Assembly: GCF_007483665.1 (NCBI RefSeq)
Contig: NZ_VIQO01000031.1
Coordinates: 1-64,000 of the forward strand
DNA from: Catellatospora sichuanensis
Lineage (GTDB): Bacteria; Actinomycetota; Actinomycetes; Mycobacteriales; Micromonosporaceae
DNA: 64,000 bases
Direction of reading: 5' to 3'
Shown piece by piece: positions 8,403 to 17,614 of this stretch (positions are counted from its first letter, which is position 1; each line of letters opens with the position of its first letter). A program made the translations under genes and the position numbers. A model generated the notes under the pieces. That model was not told the DNA's origin and did no database searches. It was given only the letters and a program-made list of their open reading frames with translations.

Positions 8403-11400
8403 ATGAGTGCCATGGCCGAAACGGTGGGAACCCGAGGCACGCTCGAAAACCTCGTGGAGATGCTCGTCCGCGTGCCCGAGTTGGCCGATGTCGGCACCCG
8501 CGATCAGCTGGTCGAGCGGGTGCGCCGGCAACTGCGGCGGCCGTTGCTGGTCAAGCGCTTCAACGACATCCGTCCCGAGCTGTCCAGCCTGGTCAACGCG
8601 ACCGCGGCCTGCTCCGGTGGGCTGCATGCGCTCGCCTCGATCGTGGCCGAGCAGCACGCCGGCGACATCTCCGCGATCCGGTCGGTGGTCGCCGACCTCA
8701 GCCCCGGTCTGCTGTCCGGACCGGACCGCAACCACCTGAGCGGCCTGCTGTCGAACCTGCCCGCGCATCAGGTCGCCGAGGCCGTCGACGGCCTCGGTGG
8801 CGCCGAGCAGCTGTACTCGATGCGCACCTGGCGTGACACCTCGGCCGCCATCGGCATCATGGAGGGCCTGCCGATCCCGGACGACGGCGTGCCGCAGGTG
8901 CTTGCCTTCGCCAGCCGGCTGTCCGAGCTGCTCACCGGCCCCGTGGCGGACGGCTTGCGGACCTGGGTGGACACCGTGGCAGGCGGCCTGAACGTGGACC
9001 TCGCGGCGCTGGTGCAGATGCGCGGCGGGCCGGGCCCGCTGGCCGCCACCTCGTCGGCGTTCACCCCGCCCTCACCGCGGACCCCGAACTCGCTGCGCTC
9101 GGACACCCGCATCGTCGGCGGCGGCGTGCCGATCCGCAACCGCAACTTCACCGGCCGCAGTGAGCTGCTGGACCAGCTGGCGGAGGTGCTCAGCAGGGGC
9201 GAGCAGGCGGCCGTGCTGCCGCCCACCATCCACGGCCTCGGCGGTGTCGGCAAGACCCAGCTCGTGGTCGAGTACCTGCACCGCCACCTGGACGACTACG
9301 AGCTGGTGTGGTGGATTCCCGCCGAGCACACCACCACCGTGCTGGCCGCGCTGACCCAGCTCGCCGAGACGCTGCGCCTGACGGTCACCGAGGACCGGCA
9401 GCAGACCGCCCGCACCGTGCTCGAGGCGCTGGCCGGCCTGCGCGTGCCGTGGCTGCTCGTCTACGACAACGCCGACAACCCGGATACCCTCAAGCCGCTG
9501 TTGCCGGCGACCGGCGGGCACGTCATCGTGACGACCCGCAACCCCGAGTGGGGTTCGGTCGGCCGGCCCATCGAGGTCAACGTGTTCCCTCGCGCGGAGA
9601 GCATCCAGATGCTGGAGGGCCGCGGGCTGCACATGCAGCCGGGTGAGGCGGACGTGCTGGCCGACAAGCTCGGTGACCTTCCGCTGGCGCTGGAGCAGGC
9701 CGCGCTGTGGTGCCGGTCCACGGCGATGCCGGTGAGCGAGTACATCGAGCTGCTGGACAGCCACAGCCGGCCGGACCTGCTGTCGGAGTCCAAACCGTAC
9801 AACTATCCGGAGACCATGACGGCCTTCGTGACGCTGGCCAGCAAGGCGCTGCGCGAGACCGCGCCGGCCGGCGCGCAGCTGTTCGAGCTGCTGGCGTTCC
9901 TGTCCGGCGAGCCGGTCTCGCAGAGCCTGCTCAGCCGCGGCAAGTCCGCCGAGGTCACCGAGCCGCTGCGGAGCACCCTCAACGACTCCGTCGCGCTCAG
10001 CCGCGTCGTGCGCGACCTCAACAACCGCGGCCTGGCCAAGGTGTACCCGGGGCAGCACATCCAGGTGCACCGCCTGGTCCAGGACATCCTGCGCGACATC
10101 CTGCCGCCCGAGCTGGGCCGCCAGACGCTGCTCAACACCCAGCGCCTGCTCGCCGCGGCCAATCCCGGCGACCCGGACGAGCGGGCCGACCAGCACGCCA
10201 GCCAGGCCGAGCTGGGCCCGCACCTCGACCGCGCCAGGATGATCTACGCCGAGGACGAGAGCGCCCGCGAGGTGGTCCTGGACCACGCGCGCTACCTCTA
10301 CCTCATCGGCGACTACGAGAACAGCCTCAAGCTGGCCACCGACGCGGAGAAGCACTGGGCAAAGCCGAGCGACGATCCAGTGCTCGGCCCGAACGGCGAC
10401 TCGACGCTGCGGGCGCGCAGCCTGATGGCCAACGCGCTGCGCGTGCTGGGCAAAGCCAAGGAGGCGCAGGCACTCGCCAAGGACACCTACGACCGCATGT
10501 GCGCCAGCCTCCGCCTGGGTGAACTGCACGAGTTCACCCTCATCCACGCCAACCAGGTCGCCGCGGACCTGCGGATCGCCGGCCACTACACCGAGGCCCT
10601 GCAGTTCGACACGGCATCGCTCGAGCGCCACCGGCTGGTCTTCAGCGCGACCGACGCCTACACCCTGCGGGCGCAGGCCAACCTCGCGGTGGACCTGCGG
10701 ATGATGGGCGACTTCTCGAAGGCCTTCGAGCAGGACAGCGAGATCGCCCGCCACTGGGAGGACGTCGGCGACTCCGACCCGCGCGCCCTGGCGGCCTACA
10801 TCAACCAGGCACGCAACTTCTACGGCATGGGCGCCTACGAGGCCGGTCTGGCCTGGATCGAGCAGTGGCGCGGCCCGCTCAGCGCGGCCCTGGGCGCCGG
10901 CAGCAGCCAGGTGCTGCTGGCCCAGCGCACCCACGCGATCCTGCTCCGCAAGCTCGGCAAACTGTTCGAGGCGCGGGAGATCCTGCGGGTTCACTTCGAC
11001 AGCACCATGGCCCGGTTCGGTGAGACCCACGAGTTCACCAACGCCGCCGCGGTCAGCTACGCCAACGTGCTGCGCCAGGTGGGTGCGATGGGCGAGGCGG
11101 CGCAGTTGATCGAGGACGCGATGGCACGCTACGGCGAGTTCTTCGGCGAGCGGAACCCGCTCACCCTGGCTGCCAAGGTCAACCAGGCCATCCTGCTGCG
11201 CGCGATGGGCGACCTGGACCAGGCACGCTTGCTCAATGAGACCTGCTACGCCGATTTCGGCGAGGTGCTCGGCCCGACCCACCCCTACACGCTGTGCGCC
11301 GGCGTGTCGTACGCGACCGACCTGGCGCTGCACGGCGACCACGACGAGGCGTGCCGGCTGTCCGAGCAGATGTACCAGGTGAGCCAGGAGCATTCTGCTG

Positions 11401-11624
11401 GCGGCCACGACGCCCGCAACGGCAGGGAGCACCCCTACCTGCTGATGCGCGCCATCAACCTGTCGCATGACCTGCGGGCCGTCGGCCGCACCGCCGAGGC
11501 GGACAAGTTGCGGCGCACGTCACTGCAGGCGCTGCGCACCTCACTCGGCGCCGCCCACCCCGAGGTCCAGGCGATCGAGCGCGATGAGCGCACCGAGGGC
11601 GACATCGAGCCGCCCCCGACCTGA
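8403..11624 (+). CDS. EAD-like / NB-ARC / TPR STAND ATPase
   Basis: A 1073-aa protein starting at ATG 8403 (ATG 8412 is possible). Residues ~10-110 (LENLVEMLVRVPELADVGTR) resemble an effector-associated domain of the type described in actinobacterial conflict systems, followed by a helical linker (LLSNLPAHQVAEAVDGL). NB-ARC: RNFTGRSELL, P-loop GLGGVGKT at 278-285, Walker B WLLVYDNADN, VTTRNPEWGS and LGDLPLALEQAALW. The C-terminal ~500 residues are TPR_10/12-type repeats with recurring pairs such as GETHEFTNAAAVSYANVLR and GPTHPYTLCAGVSYATDLA. STAND proteins are ATP-switched scaffolds in which repeats sense a ligand and the N-terminus recruits an effector. Its 3' end lies 8 bp from the convergent hydroxylase gene. 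The ligand is unknown. Confidence 0.85.
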   Translation: MSAMAETVGTRGTLENLVEMLVRVPELADVGTRDQLVERVRRQLRRPLLVKRFNDIRPELSSLVNATAACSGGLHALASIVAEQHAGDISAIRSVVADLSPGLLSGPDRNHLSGLLSNLPAHQVAEAVDGLGGAEQLYSMRTWRDTSAAIGIMEGLPIPDDGVPQVLAFASRLSELLTGPVADGLRTWVDTVAGGLNVDLAALVQMRGGPGPLAATSSAFTPPSPRTPNSLRSDTRIVGGGVPIRNRNFTGRSELLDQLAEVLSRGEQAAVLPPTIHGLGGVGKTQLVVEYLHRHLDDYELVWWIPAEHTTTVLAALTQLAETLRLTVTEDRQQTARTVLEALAGLRVPWLLVYDNADNPDTLKPLLPATGGHVIVTTRNPEWGSVGRPIEVNVFPRAESIQMLEGRGLHMQPGEADVLADKLGDLPLALEQAALWCRSTAMPVSEYIELLDSHSRPDLLSESKPYNYPETMTAFVTLASKALRETAPAGAQLFELLAFLSGEPVSQSLLSRGKSAEVTEPLRSTLNDSVALSRVVRDLNNRGLAKVYPGQHIQVHRLVQDILRDILPPELGRQTLLNTQRLLAAANPGDPDERADQHASQAELGPHLDRARMIYAEDESAREVVLDHARYLYLIGDYENSLKLATDAEKHWAKPSDDPVLGPNGDSTLRARSLMANALRVLGKAKEAQALAKDTYDRMCASLRLGELHEFTLIHANQVAADLRIAGHYTEALQFDTASLERHRLVFSATDAYTLRAQANLAVDLRMMGDFSKAFEQDSEIARHWEDVGDSDPRALAAYINQARNFYGMGAYEAGLAWIEQWRGPLSAALGAGSSQVLLAQRTHAILLRKLGKLFEAREILRVHFDSTMARFGETHEFTNAAAVSYANVLRQVGAMGEAAQLIEDAMARYGEFFGERNPLTLAAKVNQAILLRAMGDLDQARLLNETCYADFGEVLGPTHPYTLCAGVSYATDLALHGDHDEACRLSEQMYQVSQEHSAGGHDARNGREHPYLLMRAINLSHDLRAVGRTAEADKLRRTSLQALRTSLGAAHPEVQAIERDERTEGDIEPPPT

Positions 11625-11632
11625 GCCGCCGG

Positions 11633-12931
11633 TCAGCCGGCGACCAGCGTCTTGTTGCGGTCGATCCACTGGCGGTGCGAGGCGCTGAGCGCCTGTTCGG
11701 CCGCCTGGACCACCTGCGGGTCCAGTGGTTCGGCCAGCAGCTCGTCGGTGCGTGCGCGCAGGCCGGCGACGAGCCGCTCGCCCGCACCGGTCAGCGCGCC
11801 GGACGCCTCCACCGCGCCGAGCCCGCGCTCCACCTGCAGGCGCGCCTGCGCGAACCGGTCGCTCGCCAGCGCTTCGAGGCCGTCCTCATCGCGCAGTGCC
11901 CGCCAGGCGTCGGCGACCCCGACGAAGGCGTAGACGCCCTGCAGCAGGCCCGCGAGCGGGCGCGGGTCGGTGCGCCACGGCGCGAAGAACCGGCGGGTGT
12001 CGGCCGGGTCGCTCATCGGCGCGAGGTCGAGCATGCCGCTCAGCTTCGAGTGCTGGAACTCGTGCACCATGGTGACCACGAGGTCGGCCGCCGACCCGGG
12101 GCGGGTCAGCCCGAACGCGCCGAACGCGTACTTGATCGTGGCGCTGCGCGCCGAGTGCGGGTCGGTCTGGGCCAGCGGCACCAGGGTCTGCAGACCGGTG
12201 GCCAGCTCCCCGGCCCGGCCCGGCATACGGCGTTCGAGCATGCCCCACGCCTGCGCGAACACGGCCTGCCAGTGGGCGACCTCGGTGTCGTCGAGCCGGT
12301 TCGCCGGCGGCGCGTGGTGCCCGTGGCGGTACGGGTCGACGTCGTCGAGGGCGACACCGGGCCCGCCGGGTGCCCGCAGCCGGTGGACCGGCAGCCATCC
12401 GGGCACGGTCGCCTCGCCGGGATCACGGGACAGCGGCACGCTGCGCCCGCCCGCGACCACGGTGAGGCGCCCGCCGTCGGCGATCAGCCGCGCCGACGCC
12501 GCGTCGCCGACCACCAGCGCGCCGAGGCCCGGCACGGACACCACCCCGTCGCGCACGGGCACGGCCAGGTCGGCGGGCTCGCCCGCGGCCGCGGCGGCGA
12601 CCGCGGCGATGCCGCACAGCTGCCCGAAGTCGGAGGCGGCCGCGACGCCGCGTTCGACGGCGCGGACCACGATGCCGGTCCACGAGCCGACCAGCGGCGC
12701 GCCCAGGACGTCGGCGTACCGGTCCGGTGCGGCCCGGCGGACCCGGTCCAGGGTGTCGGCGACCGCGTCTCGCTCGGCGGGACCGCCGGGCCAGTGCCGC
12801 AGCAGGTGCCCGACGAGCAGCAGGTGACGGCTCAGCTGCGCGGCCCGAAGCGCGGCGACGGCCGGCGGCCCGCCGTCACCGCGGGCGAGCCCGGCGAACT
12901 GGTCGGGGTCGAACTCGTGGAATGTCGTCAT
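11633..12931 (-). CDS. aKG-HExxH-type peptide beta-hydroxylase-like protein
   Basis: A 432-aa protein starting at ATG 12931, which overlaps the maturase stop (ATGA), so its translation is coupled. The signature is VHEFQHSK with His290, Glu291 and His294, in a mostly helical C-terminal half, as in HExxH proteins of FxSxx-type peptide clusters. Family members described as alpha-ketoglutarate/iron-dependent hydroxylate peptide side chains at the beta carbon. A middle beta-rich section (VRDGVVSVPGLGALVVG) precedes it. As third gene after the precursor and radical SAM gene, it probably adds a second modification to the same peptide. The motif alone would also fit a zinc peptidase, so the hydroxylase call rests on context. 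Confidence 0.8.
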   Translation of the reverse strand: MTTFHEFDPDQFAGLARGDGGPPAVAALRAAQLSRHLLLVGHLLRHWPGGPAERDAVADTLDRVRRAAPDRYADVLGAPLVGSWTGIVVRAVERGVAAASDFGQLCGIAAVAAAAAGEPADLAVPVRDGVVSVPGLGALVVGDAASARLIADGGRLTVVAGGRSVPLSRDPGEATVPGWLPVHRLRAPGGPGVALDDVDPYRHGHHAPPANRLDDTEVAHWQAVFAQAWGMLERRMPGRAGELATGLQTLVPLAQTDPHSARSATIKYAFGAFGLTRPGSAADLVVTMVHEFQHSKLSGMLDLAPMSDPADTRRFFAPWRTDPRPLAGLLQGVYAFVGVADAWRALRDEDGLEALASDRFAQARLQVERGLGAVEASGALTGAGERLVAGLRARTDELLAEPLDPQVVQAAEQALSASHRQWIDRNKTLVAG

Positions 12932-14184
12932 CGCTTCTCCGGTACCGCGGCACGGTGCAGGTCCGCGGTCACGCGCGCGGACATGTGGTCGATCAGCCGG
13001 CGCATGTCCTCGCAGTACACCGACGGGTTGCGAAAGCCCGCGCCGGGGCGGTAGCGGTGGGCGTAGTGGCCGCCGCCGCAGACCCGGCGCACGGGGCAGG
13101 ACCCGCAGGTCTCCGACAGCGCGTCGGCGCCGAGCTGGCGGGCGGTCACGCCGGGGTCGTCGAACACCGTGTCGAGTTCGTCGCGGCGCACGTCCAGGCC
13201 GGTGGCCGCGGCGCCGGGATAGGCGGACTTGAGCGCGTCGACCTGCTCCAGCGCGCCGTCGGACTCCACGACCAGCATGCCCGCAGGGCTGAGGCCGACC
13301 TGTTCGGAGCCGCTCGCGCCGCCCAGCAGCAGGGCCAGGATGTCGTCGAACAGCCGGACCCGGACCGGCTCGCTGCGGCCGTACCAGCGGTCGAACACCG
13401 CGATCAGCCAATCGGCGTACGGGGTCGCGCCCGGTCGGGCGTGGGTCGGCGGCTCGCCCCAGTTGGCGTGCGGCAGCAGGAAGTCGATCACCGGCGGTTC
13501 GAACGCGGACAGCGCCTCGAAGGTGCGCACCGGGTCGGTGTCCGGCGCCACGGTCGTCAGGATCCCGGCGTAGGCGGGCCGGTGGGCGGGCTCGCGCAGC
13601 AGATCCAGCGCACGGGCGACGGCAGCGAAGCTGCCCCGCCCGGCATGCGTGCGGCGGTGCCGGTCGTGGTCGTCGGCCGCGCCGTCCACGCTGACCCCGA
13701 CGGTGACCCCGAGTGCGGCCAGCCGGGCGACGGCAGGTCGGGTCAGCAGCACGCCGTTGGTCTGCATGTTGACTTGGGCTTCGGTGGCCTGAGGCAGCCG
13801 GGCGTGCAGGTAGCCGACCAGGGCTTCGATGCGGTCGAGCCGGAACAGCAGCGGCTCGCCGCCGTGCAGGACCACCCGGACCCGGCGCAGGCCGTGGGTG
13901 GCCGCGTGCCGGGCCAGGTTGCCGACCGCAGCCTGCCAGATCCCGTCGGCCATGACAGCCGGGCGATCGCGCCAGGTCTGATCGCTCGACTCGTAGACGT
14001 AGCAGTAGTCGCAGGCGAGATTGCACCGCTGGTGGACCTTGAGCACCAGTTCGCGGATCGGGGTGGGCCGCCAGCCGGCGGCGCGCAGCCGCTGCGGGTC
14101 GAGCTCGGCGTACGGCCACGGCGCGGCCGCCCGCTGCGCCTGCCGCAATGTCGCCACAGCGCCGCCGGCCGGCGGTGTGGTCAT
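12928..14184 (-). CDS. fxsB: FxsB-type radical SAM/SPASM cyclophane-forming peptide maturase
   Basis: A 418-aa enzyme. The start is ATG 14184, overlapping the precursor stop as ATGA; the longer ORF upstream is out of context. The radical SAM cluster motif CNLACDYC gives Cys54, Cys58 and Cys61 (CX3CX2C). VVLHGGEPLL and NMQTNGVLL are typical core strands. The C-terminal SPASM-like segment CGSCPVRRVCGGGHYAHRY plus a later Cys (Cys360, 363, 369, 391) would bind auxiliary iron-sulphur clusters. FxsB enzymes link the Phe ring to the beta carbon of the residue two positions later, forming a three-residue cyclophane in F-x-S. The adjacent upstream gene supplies a matching C-terminal F-Q-S. Confidence 0.9.
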   Translation of the reverse strand: MTTPPAGGAVATLRQAQRAAAPWPYAELDPQRLRAAGWRPTPIRELVLKVHQRCNLACDYCYVYESSDQTWRDRPAVMADGIWQAAVGNLARHAATHGLRRVRVVLHGGEPLLFRLDRIEALVGYLHARLPQATEAQVNMQTNGVLLTRPAVARLAALGVTVGVSVDGAADDHDRHRRTHAGRGSFAAVARALDLLREPAHRPAYAGILTTVAPDTDPVRTFEALSAFEPPVIDFLLPHANWGEPPTHARPGATPYADWLIAVFDRWYGRSEPVRVRLFDDILALLLGGASGSEQVGLSPAGMLVVESDGALEQVDALKSAYPGAAATGLDVRRDELDTVFDDPGVTARQLGADALSETCGSCPVRRVCGGGHYAHRYRPGAGFRNPSVYCEDMRRLIDHMSARVTADLHRAAVPEKR

Positions 14185-14372
14185 GAGACGGCGGACTGGA
14201 ACGCCGAGATGATCCCGTCCGGGTCGTCCAGCGCCCGGATCACCCGGCGGGCCGCCCTGGCCAGGGCGTCGTCCCCGCCCTGGATCACCTCGAGCAGTGG
14301 ACGGTCGGTCAGGTCCACCAGCGGCGACCACGAGCCGGCTGACTGCTCCGGCGTTGTTGCAACGTCCACCAT
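14181..14372 (-). CDS. fxsA: FxSxx-like RiPP precursor peptide
   Basis: A 63-aa peptide (ATG 14372, or the adjacent GTG 14369, which is better spaced from GGGGAG). The leader-like part contains WSPLVDLTDRPLLEVIQGG and LARAARRVIRALDDPDG, typical of FxSxx-COOH peptides. The C-terminus is SAFQSAVS: Phe58-Gln59-Ser60, then Ala, Val and a final Ser. The family name implies two residues after the Ser; here there are three. The gene is translationally coupled to the maturase. No signal peptide or membrane segment is present, so the product is probably intracellular unless cleaved. Confidence 0.85.
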   Translation of the reverse strand: MVDVATTPEQSAGSWSPLVDLTDRPLLEVIQGGDDALARAARRVIRALDDPDGIISAFQSAVS

Positions 14373-14422
14373 TGCTCCCCATCGGGTATACGGCGCGGTA
14401 CGGCGTGCCATGCCGTCCGGTC

Positions 14423-14456
14423 GAGTCGGCTGCCGGGCACCGTGCCCGGGCGACTC
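14423..14456 (-). promoter_or_regulatory. Dyad in the fxs leader
   Basis: CCGGGCAC (14433-14440) pairs with GTGCCCGG (14442-14449), and the outer arms GAGTCG (14423-14428) and CGACTC (14451-14456) also pair, giving a long bulged stem at the predicted transcription start. It could be an operator or a 5' leader structure. Confidence 0.4.
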
Positions 14457-14485
14457 AAGATAGATCGCTCGGGCGGGCCGGTTCC
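14457..14485 (-). promoter_or_regulatory. Candidate ECF-like promoter of the fxs operon
   Basis: On the minus strand GGAACC (14485-14480), a 17-bp spacer and TATCTT (14462-14457) precede the precursor gene. The GGAAC-type -35 suggests an envelope-stress ECF sigma factor rather than the housekeeping one. Start would be near 14450. Confidence 0.4.
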
Positions 14486-14578
14486 ACGCCACGAGCAGGG
14501 TTTGGCAAAACTTGGCGATCAACATGGTTGCGGCACGGGCCGGATCGGGGTCAAATCGGTGCCAGCAGGTCAGACAGG

Positions 14579-17371
14579 TCAGATCGGTATCGGGTCCAGG
14601 TCGCACTCGACCCGCGAGCCGCGCGCCCACCGGGCGACGAACTCGTGCTCGCCCAGCAGGTCCTGCCAGCCCGCCAGCGTGCGTTCGCGCAGCTCGTCGT
14701 CGGGCGCGCCGACGGCCACCAGGTCCAGCGCCAGGTTCGTGCCGGCCGCGAGGCTCGTCGGGTGGCCGGGCCCCAGCGCGTCGACGGCCGTCGCGTACAC
14801 GGCCCGGGAGGCCTCGACCGCGCCGGTCCGGTCACCGGTCAGGGCCAGGTCGGTGGCATGGTTGACCGCCGCGGAGATCGCGTAGGGATGGCTCGCGCCC
14901 AGCATCCCGTCGAGTTGTTCGGCGGCCTGCCGGCCGGTGTCGCGGGCGGCCTGCCAGCGGCCGCGGGCCCGCTGCACCGCGGCGAGGTTGACCTGCGCGA
15001 CCATGGTCAGCGGGTGCCGGTCGGTGAGCCTGGTCCGGTAGCCCTCGGCGGCTTGTGTGATGAGCTGCTCGGCGAGAACGGTGCCGCCGGCGTCGCGAAG
15101 TGCGTTGGCGTAGCTGACCTTCACCCCGGCGAGCAGTTGTGCATCGGCCCGGTCGAGGATCTCGGTGCAGCGTTTGTGCAGCTCTCGGAGTTCGGCGAGG
15201 GCCTGCGGGCGGCCGAGGCGGCGCCTGGCCACGGCGGCGGTGCGGCAGGCGGCCAGCACGCCGGGGTCGGCGTCGCCGAGCAGCCCGCGGGCGACCGGCA
15301 CGTGGTCGTCCAGCAGGGTCAGCGCCTGGTCGTAGCGGCCGAGCCCGATGTGATCTTCGGCCAGGGCGAACGCGGCCCAGGCCGCCTCCAGGGCGTTGTC
15401 GGCCGCGAGCAGCCGCTCGTAGTCCGGCAGGTCCAGCGTGACGGCCTCGGCGTACGCGCCGACGTGGCGCAGGCCCGTGGCGAGCTGCCGCCGGCACGCC
15501 ACGGTGCGGGCGTGGTATGCGCCGAGCACGGCCACGCAACGGCTGTGGTTGTCCCGTCCGGTGGTCACGGCCTGGGCGTATTCGCCGGCCACGAGCAGGT
15601 CGGCGGCCGTGCCCGCGACGGCGGCGAAGGTCAGCTCGTGATCGGGTCCGTGCGCCGGGCTGGTCTGCAGGTGCCGCAGGACGGTGCGGGAGAGGTCGCG
15701 GGCCGGGGTGTACTCGCCCAGGCCTCGTAGCGTGTCGGCCAGCTCGACCTGCACCCGCAGCACCAGGTCGTGGTCGGAGGCGAGGAATCCGGGCTGCCGC
15801 CACGCCGTCACGGCCTGGCGGGCCAGGCCTGCGGCTCCGGTCAGGTCGCCGTCCAGGACGCGGAACCGGATCTGGTCGGCGACCAGCCGCTGCGCGTCCG
15901 GGTTGCGGGACTCTACGAGCTGCGCCGGTTGCACGTGTACGCCGATCTCGCGGTAGGCGCCGGCCGGGGCGATCCCCGGCGGGTCCAGCGCGGCCCGGGC
16001 GAGGATCTCGTGCACGTGGTGGCGGGCCCGCGTGTCGGCGTCGCCCGACAGGATCCGGCGTAAGGCCTGCCGGGCCAGCTGTGTCATCTCGGCCTGGTCC
16101 TCGCCGACCCGGATGAAGCCGTAGTTGGCCAGCTCGCGCAGGGCCCTGCGCAGCTCGAACGGGTTGCGCAGAGTCTGGCCCAGCGGCGCCGGCATGGTGG
16201 CCCCCGCGCCCTGCAGCAGAGCGATCGGCACGGGCGCGGGTCCGAACCAGCCGAACAGGTCGCACACCTCGCGGTGCTCGGCGCTGAGCCCGAGCCGCAC
16301 GCCCGCCAGCGCGGTGACCATCCCATCGGACGGGGCGTACTGAACGTGCGGCGCGGCCGGGTCGCACTGCCGCGCGCCGAGGTCCAGGTCGAGGGGCAGC
16401 CGGCCGACCCGGTCGATGACGTCGATCCGCTGCGCTTCGGTGATGTCGGGCAGGCGCCGGCCGAGGAACTCGTGTGCCTCGTCGGGCGCGAAGTCCAGCA
16501 CCTCGACCTCGATCATCGTGGTGTCGTAGGCCAGTTCCCGGTCGGTGGTGGTCAGGATGACGTGCCCGCCGCCGGTCGGGATGAGCCCGCGGATCGCCCG
16601 GCCCTCCACCCCGTCGAAGATCAGCAGGTTCGGGACGTCGGGAGAGCCCAGGTAGCGGCGCAGTTCGGCCAGCGAACGGTCGCCCGGCGATCCGTTGCCC
16701 AGCCCCAGCCGCCCCGCGAGCTCGGCCAGGCCCGCCTGCGCCTTCTCGAGGTCGTTGCAGCGGATCCACCACACGATCGGGTAGGCGGCTCCGTAGCGGT
16801 GCGCGTACTCGGCGGCTAGCTGGGTCTTGCCGGCCCCGTTGACGCCGTGCAGCACCACGGTGGTGTGCGCGCGCTGCTCGAACGCCTTGCGGATGCGGCC
16901 CAGCGCGGGGCGCCGCCCGGTGAACAAGGAGTTGCGGTCCGGCAGGCTCAGCACCGGCCAGGTGACCTCCGCATCCGGTCGGGGCGGCGACGGTGCGCCG
17001 CGCCCGGCGCGTGAAATCGGCACCGTGGTCGTCTCCCCCGCGCGAGTTGGGCGATGGCCTTCCCGCGCGCGATTCCACAGGGCCAGGAACTCGGTGGTCA
17101 GCCCGGCCTCGTCCCGTGGGTCGCGCGTGCGTCTGTTGAGATCGACGATAATCGAGTGATACTTCATCCACGAGAGCAAGTACGTGCCGCGCAACGCGTG
17201 CCGGTAGGTCTCGTGTGACACGACCTCCAGCGACCGGTCGTCGTAGATGCTGCCGCTGACGACCCGTGCGGAGGGGCAGCCGGCGAGCCGGTAGAGGTCA
17301 TGCAGCGCGTCGACCAGGTCACGGAACGATCCCAGCGGCACCGCGTCCAAACTGGGTCTGCTGATCTGCAC
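14579..17371 (-). CDS. HTH / NB-ARC / TPR STAND ATPase
   Basis: A 930-aa protein. The GTG at 17371 follows GGAG with a seven-base spacer; the ORF extends further upstream but without a start site and over the promoter region of the divergent gene. Residues ~12-90 (SFRDLVDALHDLYRLAG, then SHETYRHALRG) look like the HTH-like N-terminus common in actinobacterial NB-ARC regulators. NB-ARC: RNSLFTGRRPAL, P-loop GVNGAGKT near 175, NLLIFDGVEG, VILTTTDREL. The second half is TPR-like (GPDHELTFAAVAGTAADLL, GPGHPTSLAAGTNLALDL). It lies upstream of the fxs precursor on the same strand with a 206-bp gap holding its own promoter, so it is probably separately transcribed but functionally linked. Confidence 0.8.
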   Translation of the reverse strand: MQISRPSLDAVPLGSFRDLVDALHDLYRLAGCPSARVVSGSIYDDRSLEVVSHETYRHALRGTYLLSWMKYHSIIVDLNRRTRDPRDEAGLTTEFLALWNRAREGHRPTRAGETTTVPISRAGRGAPSPPRPDAEVTWPVLSLPDRNSLFTGRRPALGRIRKAFEQRAHTTVVLHGVNGAGKTQLAAEYAHRYGAAYPIVWWIRCNDLEKAQAGLAELAGRLGLGNGSPGDRSLAELRRYLGSPDVPNLLIFDGVEGRAIRGLIPTGGGHVILTTTDRELAYDTTMIEVEVLDFAPDEAHEFLGRRLPDITEAQRIDVIDRVGRLPLDLDLGARQCDPAAPHVQYAPSDGMVTALAGVRLGLSAEHREVCDLFGWFGPAPVPIALLQGAGATMPAPLGQTLRNPFELRRALRELANYGFIRVGEDQAEMTQLARQALRRILSGDADTRARHHVHEILARAALDPPGIAPAGAYREIGVHVQPAQLVESRNPDAQRLVADQIRFRVLDGDLTGAAGLARQAVTAWRQPGFLASDHDLVLRVQVELADTLRGLGEYTPARDLSRTVLRHLQTSPAHGPDHELTFAAVAGTAADLLVAGEYAQAVTTGRDNHSRCVAVLGAYHARTVACRRQLATGLRHVGAYAEAVTLDLPDYERLLAADNALEAAWAAFALAEDHIGLGRYDQALTLLDDHVPVARGLLGDADPGVLAACRTAAVARRRLGRPQALAELRELHKRCTEILDRADAQLLAGVKVSYANALRDAGGTVLAEQLITQAAEGYRTRLTDRHPLTMVAQVNLAAVQRARGRWQAARDTGRQAAEQLDGMLGASHPYAISAAVNHATDLALTGDRTGAVEASRAVYATAVDALGPGHPTSLAAGTNLALDLVAVGAPDDELRERTLAGWQDLLGEHEFVARWARGSRVECDLDPIPI

Positions 17372-17602
17372 GTGGCGGCTCCGCGCGGATGACGGCCAGC
17401 CGAGGGTTGACGGTGGCGGAACTGACGGTAGGCGGAACACGGAGACGCCGGGCGGGCCCCCGGCGAGCATATCGACGCACGACCGGCTCGCGCCATCGAC
17501 ACGCACCGTCCCCGACCGCGCCCCGCGGCCGGGTGACCGCGCGCCGCACGGGCGTCGTGTTGCCGACAGTTCCCGGCCCCGGCCGGGGTGGCGCCCGGCC
17601 GA

Positions 17603-17608
17603 TAGGTT
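17603..17608 (+). promoter_or_regulatory. TAGGTT -10 element, likely leaderless transcript
   Basis: TAGGTT lies six bases before the ATG at 17615, so transcription would start at or next to the start codon. No ribosome binding site precedes the ATG, which agrees with a leaderless mRNA. Confidence 0.45.
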
Positions 17609-17614
17609 TGCCGT

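Noticed and set aside
9072-11468. A 798-residue minus-strand ORF
   Set aside because: It is antisense to the EAD-like/NB-ARC/TPR gene and has no recognisable motif.
11633-12931. Zinc metallopeptidase as the main call for the HExxH protein
   Set aside because: The motif fits, but the coupled precursor and maturase genes favour the peptide-hydroxylase family; kept as an alternative.
12727-14463. A plus-strand ORF of 578 residues
   Set aside because: It is antisense to the maturase and hydroxylase genes, whose catalytic motifs are clear.
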